Origin: Liolophura sinensis
Taxonomy: Eukaryota > Mollusca > Polyplacophora > Chitonida > Chitonidae
Direction: 5' to 3'
DNA: 64,000 nucleotides
NCBI RefSeq assembly: GCF_032854445.1
Contig: NC_088305.1
Location: forward strand, 10,709,717-10,773,716
Numbering within the stretch: position 1 is the first letter of the stretch; the number at the start of each line of letters is the position of its first letter. The notes below the pieces were generated by a model. That model saw only the letters and a list, made by a program, of their open reading frames with translations. It had not been told where the DNA came from and did no database searches. The translations under genes were made by a program, and so were the position numbers. Below, piece by piece: positions 36,838 to 64,000 of the stretch.

Positions 36838-37295
36838 TCAAAGACTTGGCACCACCAGGAAAATCAGCATGTTCAAAGACTTGGCATCACCAGGAAAATC
36901 AGCATGTTCAAAGACTTGGCACCACCAGGAAAATCAGCATGTTCAAAGACTTGGCATCACCAGGAAAATCAGCATGTTCAAAGACTTGGCATCACCAGGA
37001 AAATCAGCATGTTCAAAGACTTGGCACCACCAGGAAAATCAGCATGTTCAAAGACTTGGCACCACCAGGAAAATCAGCATGTTCAAAGACTTGGCATCAC
37101 CAGGAAAATCAGCATGTTCAAACACTTGGCACCACCAGGAAAATCAGCATGTTCAAAGACTTGGCACCACCAGGAAAATCAGCATGTTCAAAGACTTGGC
37201 ACCACCAGGAAAATCAGCATGTTCAAAAACTTGGCACCACCAGGAAAATCAGCATGTTCAAAGACTTGGCACCACCAGGAAAATCAGCATGTTAA
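36838..37295. repeat. 35-bp minisatellite, 13 copies
   Basis: Unit: caaagacttggcaccaccag, gaaaatcagcatgtt. Copies are nearly identical, differing mainly at cacc/catc. All three plus frames stay open across the array because 35 is not a multiple of three and no frame of the unit holds a stop. Confidence 0.97.
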
Positions 37296-37599
37296 TTGTC
37301 ACTCTGAACAATCAGAGATGTTGTCGAGTTCCTTGTGATGGGATCACAACAGAACAGCCTGCATTTGCGCTTTCTATCCATGCACATAAGTGCAGCACCA
37401 ACTGAGCTAATAAACCTGCACCACAGGGAGTGAAATAGTTTGATTATTCTCATTGCCTGTTGAGACAAGACATCAAAAGGCAGATTGAAATCCACCTGTC
37501 TTAGCATCCCTGATTGCAAGGGTGTAAATCTAAATACATCAAAATATGTAAACTAGATGCTGCGCTAAGAGACAACAAAACACATGTACATCATCATGT

Positions 37600-38022
37600 A
37601 TGCCCCTATTGGCCCACTCGGATCCTTTTTGTAGTTATGAGGAATTCATCAATTCATTTATTCACCACAAATTTAAAAATACATATACATGCAATTACAT
37701 AGCCCAGGATGACTATTTTTGCTTTTTTATATTTGGACAGTGCTCGCAATGTCATGGCTGGGTCCTATTCACTGCTGAAGGATATATCATAAAGCTTCGG
37801 AAAACTGTTGATTGCTATTACCCCCATGACCTGCCCAGTTACTCTTTTACCATGCTTAGAGTCCTAAGACCGTCATACAGATACAGATGTCAATCATCTC
37901 AACAGAGAAATATCCATCTACATTTCATCAAGCTCAACCTGGCCGCTGATTCCATGTTCTCAAAATGGTCCCTGTCTTCTGTTTGTTACGATGCTGGAAA
38001 CAGTTGTTATCTTGTTTCCTGA
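37600..38022 (+). other. Open frame of about 140 codons, no recognised homology
   Basis: The frame includes, after a possible acceptor (tatttggacag at about 37,741), a Cys-rich stretch (CSQCHGWVLFTAEGYIIKLR, later YRYRCQ, SVCYDAGNSC), and ends in TGA. Spacing of Cys, Trp and aromatic residues loosely recalls an extracellular beta-sandwich module, but I see no family signature, no partner exon and no start context. It could be chance. Confidence 0.2.
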
Positions 38023-38049
38023 GCCTCATGGCAGCAAATGGTGGGAATG

Positions 38050-38430
38050 TATGTATGCTTAGGGTTATAAGTCATGCTTCATAATTTTTTAGTCACATGA
38101 TCATGAGGAGTCAACAGGTGAGTGTACATACATGTATACTGTGTTTTCTTGTGGCAATGCTAGTCGAGACCAAAGTGCTGCCGCCACTCAAATGTTATGC
38201 CGAAGACACCAGACATGACACCTAACCCAGTCACATAATACCAAAACCTCTCCAATCAGTCATGTTTCCTTGCTCTATTAAACCTCTCAGTACTGGGCGC
38301 CATTTTTTATGGAGGGCAAAAAGCAAGAAGTGCCATTTTTAAAATCTTTGGTATGACCTCCACCCAGGTTTGATCACTGGTCTCCTTGTTTCAACTTAGG
38401 CGCTCTAACCATCAGGTTATCGAAGCAATT
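38050..38430 (-). mobile_element. SINE family C copy
   Basis: In reverse: head tgatggttagagcgcctaag near 38,405, body with gccgaagacaccagacatga, and a tail related to cataattttttagtcacat at the left. Confidence 0.7.
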
Positions 38431-38746
38431 ACGATGGGAATATGTGGCCCAGGAACCCAGATGATGTACATGATGGGCTGTCACTTTTATGAACTTCTAG
38501 CGAGCGGAAAAGTTGAACTTGTGCAAACATACATATTAAATAGAGACAGCCATCAAACAAACATTGAGCGTGTCCCGCTACAAACTAGCTGGTATGTTTA
38601 CCTCCCTAAATAATATACTTTCATCATGCTGTTTATTTCTGCAACTAAAAGGACTTGAGTTTGTGTGCTGTGCAGATTGCGGCCATTTCGTAAATGTGAA
38701 GTGAGCGGAGAACGTTGAACTTTAACAAATAAGGATGGATATTTAC

Positions 38747-38839
38747 CTTTGGATGATCCACATCTCGGGATTTTAACACTCCAGTGCCCTTGGCCCCTAA
38801 GCTTCGCAAACGATAGCTCTGACGGGCTGTCTCTTCATC
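38747..38839 (-). CDS. Candidate upstream coding exon of the kelch gene
   Basis: Between an acceptor (cgttatccattag) and a donor (AAAG|GTAAAT) lies a 31-codon frame reading DEETARQSYRLRSLGAKGTG then VLKSRDVDHPK. It enters and leaves in phase 0, matching the phase-0 acceptor at 18,092. The codon before the exon is TAG (part of the acceptor), so it needs an upstream exon for its start. Composition looks protein-coding. It could instead belong to an unseen minus-strand gene; the 20-kb distance lowers confidence. Confidence 0.45.
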
Positions 38840-39345
38840 CTAATGGATAACGGCTCTGATGCCAGCAATGCTACCTGACATATAACCATGCCTGCTTTAC
38901 GAGCTATTCATCACACATCGATGTTGGGGCGGATAAAAAGTGTCTGTCCCATACTCGTAGTTGACCGAAATGCTCATCTCGGCCAGATGTCCCCTCTTCC
39001 GAGGGTTGGAAGTTAGAATTTATCGAGATTCCACTAGTTTCATGCTTGTGTGGATGGATTTATTAGAAATCACACATGGGAACAACTACCTGCAATTGAT
39101 AGCTGAAACGACTATGACTACGGACAGACAAATTATGTGGTGCCAAGCAGTAGCATATTAAAGCCAGCAAGGGAAGTACAGAGGTTTTCAACGTAAGCTT
39201 ATTAAACAAGACTGGGCTTAGATATTATACGTAGTCACAGCCCTACAGAGCTAGCTAACGTCATTTGTTTTGCACAGAAGGAGTGTAGTAAGACAATAAC
39301 ACCCAGTTTTAATATTTCTATTATTTCCTCAAGACAAATACTCAC

Positions 39346-39540
39346 CTAAACCCAGTTCACACGTCAAGCAGACGTTGCAAATCTCCCAAATCAGTAGAAT
39401 GCCGTTCCTGCCTTCGGCAATTCTGTGAAAGCGTCTTCGGCCTTCGGCAGTTCTTGCGAAAGGCGTCGTCGCCTTCGATCTGTCAATGACGTTACATTTG
39501 TACCTTTTTGCTAAAGAAGTCTTCATCAAGGACGTTACTC
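39346..39540 (-). other. Possible non-coding first exon on the minus strand
   Basis: A strong donor (TTTAG|GTGAGTATT) at about 39,346 follows a GC-richer segment with a twice-repeated tgccgaaggc motif. No phase of this segment joins the exon at 38,839 in an open frame, so it could only be 5' UTR. Confidence 0.25.
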
Positions 39541-40159
39541 TAGCATTATTTTATCTATCCGACCTTGCTGAACAAAGCTGAAGAGTGAATTAACGGAAAC
39601 TTCAGCACATGTACATGTTACATTTTTCTTAATTTTATTCTCAAATAAGTTCAAGCAACACGACATACAGTTTGATATCTTACGAAAAAGAACTTATGCT
39701 AGTTCGGCCGTGCCCGGGAGAGCCAAGCGGAGGGACCCAGACAGTGACGGACCTAAACACAAATGACCAGTTAACTCCAGAGAGATGAAAACGCGAGGAG
39801 CGGGAAAAAATGGGCACTCAAACGATTATTGAGTGTTTCTCCATGGTGTGGTGACTAAGTTGTCCCTAACATCACAGTGTAAGAACTTCAGAGGCCAATA
39901 TCAGTGTGGTATGGAAATGGCAGTAAATGGAAAGAAAGTGACAGCCATTCAAACATTGTGAAAAGTGTAGATTACGTGTGCAACAACCACAGTCGATCAT
40001 GCACTGACGTTAAACAGTAACCTGCTGGTGATAAGCTGATCAGGTTCATTAGTCCGAAAAAATGGAGATTAGAACGATACTGTGGAGTTGGGATGCTTTC
40101 TTTATGTGCAGGCAAAGATATAAATGTATCTAATACAGCGCGATCAAGACAGCACCATC

Positions 40160-40228
40160 AATTTTAAGTCGTCATATGACTGAAAAATTGTTGAGTACGA
40201 CGTTAAACCCCAAGCACTCACTCACTCT
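40160..40228 (+). mobile_element. SINE family B/C tail fragment
   Basis: gtcatatgactgaaaaattg then ttgagtacgacgttaaaccc and caagcactcactcactc: the shared tail without its body. Confidence 0.75.
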
Positions 40229-41461
40229 GTTTTAAAATTCGATGATTTATCAAACTACACGTATCAACACACTGAATCTCAAAATGGCTAAAAATTTGTG
40301 GCAATGTTTCAGCAGATTGTTAGCTGAGATTAACATTGACTATTCATGCAAATTTGTGTAATTCAAAAGCCACATTTGCAATTCGAATCAACCACCTTCA
40401 AATTTTTTGCCTGTTTGAAATATTGCAAGGTCTTAAAGTACACAAGAGCAGGATGATAATTTTCACTCAACAACTCAACTTGAGATCGCAGTGGCAGACT
40501 TACTGTATCACATATCCATTTCATTGAATTTCTGCATTTGAAATCGTATCCCTGTTCACAGTAAGCTGTAATAAAAACTACGGAGAAACTGAAAATGTGG
40601 AAAGTGTTATTTTGAAATGTTCCTGTTTAAATGTCTGAAATGCAGCTGCAACATCAAACCTCAAAGACCACTTTCCACAACTGGGCGAAAATTTAACTGC
40701 AGCTGCTCAGTTATGGCAAGTGTAGTAGTGAGCAGCCAGACTGAAATGCAAATGTGGCTTATTCAAGACTATACACCATTGCGCACTTTATTCGCCCAAT
40801 AGTGAACAATAGTGGATGATTTCTGAGACGCAGGAATGGTCATTTTGCAACAACAGTCAAGACACTGGCACACTATCAGGGAAATGGAGTAGCACGCCAA
40901 TTTATTTGATTTACATGCTCTTTTGACACCTGTTTAAAATCAGGAAGTCAAGCTCCTTTACTTTCCTCCATAGATAAATGGGTTTTTTTTTCAATTATGA
41001 TGAAACGAAAACTGAATGTCAACATAAGTAAACTAATGCTGCTGGGAAAAGGAGAGAAAATACATATGCCTGTGCGACCTGGTTCGTCAGAAATCTAGTT
41101 TTTTGAAAACATCAGCTTGAAACTTTGGCCTGATGCGTAAAATGACTCATGGAATTCATACCTTAGTTAACTGGTTTTACTCCTGCAATGAATTTATGGT
41201 GTTAACAGAGATGTCCTGGGTGCATGCATTCAGTTGTTGTAACTGTGTGACTGAACTTGTTTGACCTTTTACGTGGTGTGTCACAGGCAAGGAAAGTTGG
41301 TCCGTCATTTGCTGAAAGCTGATGCTTTTCACCGAGGTTTCCTTCACCCAGGAAACTGGCACTGATAACAGAACTGATTTTAGTGTTTTATTGACTCAAG
41401 AAACAAAATAAGTACATTAACGTATTGTAACTCATTTTTAAGCTATAGTATTTCACTTAAT

Positions 41462-41648
41462 GTAATTCTTCAACCTTTGTAGATATTTGCAAGGTCTTTT
41501 TGAAGCATATTCTGAAGCCATTATTCTGTGTAGACTGATAAAATTAAACTTTTTGTGAAATTAGTCAGTCCTACCAACGAGGTTTTGTCTCCAAAATTAA
41601 ATTGAAAATGTGCACAAATTGCATATGTGAAAAGGTTGAGGAATAGTA
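41462..41648. mobile_element. MITE family M2, copy upstream of the WRN start
   Basis: Left end taattcttcaacctttgtag; right end gtgaaaaggttgaggaatag, inverted. The interior is the reverse of 14,111-14,320 (gaggttttgtctccaaaatt). It ends 77 bp before the first mapped WRN acceptor. Confidence 0.75.
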
Positions 41649-41784
41649 TCTCATTATTCTAATCAGTGCAGGTCCTCTCACAGGATTCTCCATTTTTTAC
41701 ATGTACATGTTTGTTATATTTTGCAGACCCTACACTACAAACAGAAGTAGGATATACCCTTCCCACGTTTTATGGTAAACCAAC

Positions 41785-63682
<21,898 letters not shown>

Positions 63683-63696
63683 GTGAAAACATGCTG

Positions 63697-63945
63697 TGTT
63701 ACATAGGATAAGTTAATTCTAGGCCTTGCAAATCATTATATGCCATGTTACATAGGATAAGTTAATTTTCTGCCTTTGCTAATCATTATATGCCATGTTA
63801 CATAGGGTAAGTTAATTCTAGGCCTTGCAAATCATTATATGCCGTTTTAGGTAGGATAAGTTAATTTTAGGCCTTGCAAATCATTATATGCCATGTTACA
63901 TAGGATAAGTTAAGTGTAGGCCTTTGCAAATCATTATATGCAAGG
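63697..63945. repeat. 49-bp tandem repeat just after a WRN donor, five copies
   Basis: Unit: tgttacataggataagttaa, ttctaggccttgcaaatcat, tatatgcca. Begins 14 bp after the 5' splice site at 63,683. Confidence 0.94.
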
Positions 63946-64000
63946 TGTATCTGTTTTGATCTGTGGCATATTGTGGTGTTCTGAACTCATTCTCATTACT

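Larger units (their letters stand above)
18093..38746 (-). other. Repeat-rich 20-kb stretch, probably a kelch-gene intron
   Basis: No further exon could be recognised here. If the exon at 38,747-38,839 belongs to the kelch gene, this is one intron of about 20.6 kb. Its contents (SINEs, MITEs, hAT-like elements, tandem arrays, one N gap) are listed separately. The segments 18.1-19.5, 26.0-27.5 and 29.4-30.5 kb hold only AT-rich DNA and short simple repeats. Confidence 0.4.
38840..41725. promoter_or_regulatory. Putative divergent 5' region of the kelch gene and WRN
   Basis: The two genes appear to be transcribed away from this 2.9-kb segment. It contains a locally GC-richer stretch at 39,360-39,800, a SINE family B tail (about 40,160-40,228) and a MITE (41,462-41,648). 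I could not identify the WRN first exon or a core promoter by eye. Confidence 0.35.

Noticed and set aside
36838-37295. Repeat-protein gene of about 178 codons
   Set aside because: All three frames are equally open and there is no splice or start context; the frames reflect the array, not selection.
38839-38876. Short start exon (ATG GTT ATA TGT CAG) just upstream of the 38,747 exon
   Set aside because: The intron implied would be under 40 bp, too short for animal splicing.

Overview
The window is metazoan nuclear DNA: split genes with GT/AG introns, tRNA-derived SINEs, MITE-like elements, many minisatellites and one 200-base assembly gap (35,218-35,417). The abundance of TACATGTA words and the tRNA-derived SINEs sharing one 3' tail suggest a lophotrochozoan, most likely a mollusc. 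That is an inference from general familiarity, not a database result.

Three genes can be read. (1) At the left edge, plus strand, are the last two coding exons of VPS41 (783-862 and 1,804-1,869), carrying the RING-H2 tail of this HOPS-complex subunit. (2) On the minus strand, 18,092 down to about 8,795, lies a kelch-repeat gene with at least ten exons whose splice phases all agree. It encodes six kelch blades, the last interrupted by a disordered insert of over 300 residues. A candidate further upstream exon sits 20 kb away at 38,747-38,839. (3) On the plus strand, 41,726-63,682, are the first 16 coding-relevant exons of a WRN (Werner/RecQ) helicase, from the start codon to the zinc-binding cysteines. 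The RQC and HRDC regions lie beyond the window. The 5' end has an in-frame stop just before the ATG and no exonuclease domain, so this is a helicase-only WRN as far as the window shows.

Layout: 1-1.9 kb VPS41 end; 1.9-8.8 kb intergenic DNA with 42-, 68- and 44-bp tandem arrays and SINEs; 8.8-18.1 kb kelch gene; 18.1-38.7 kb a repeat-filled stretch (probably a very long kelch-gene intron) with SINEs, hAT-like and other inverted-repeat elements and six or more tandem arrays; 38.8-41.7 kb the probable divergent 5' region between the kelch gene and WRN; 41.7-64 kb WRN.

The most unusual part is WRN intron 9. The exon coding for the DEAH box has been amplified with its 5' splice site into about 16 decayed 108-bp copies. 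The same intron ends with about six extra 40-bp copies of the next exon's 3' splice site. Several other WRN introns also carry minisatellites that touch an exon edge. A second oddity is helicase motif VI, where the conserved Gln-Glu pair is replaced in a way that looks like two compensating single-base frameshifts.
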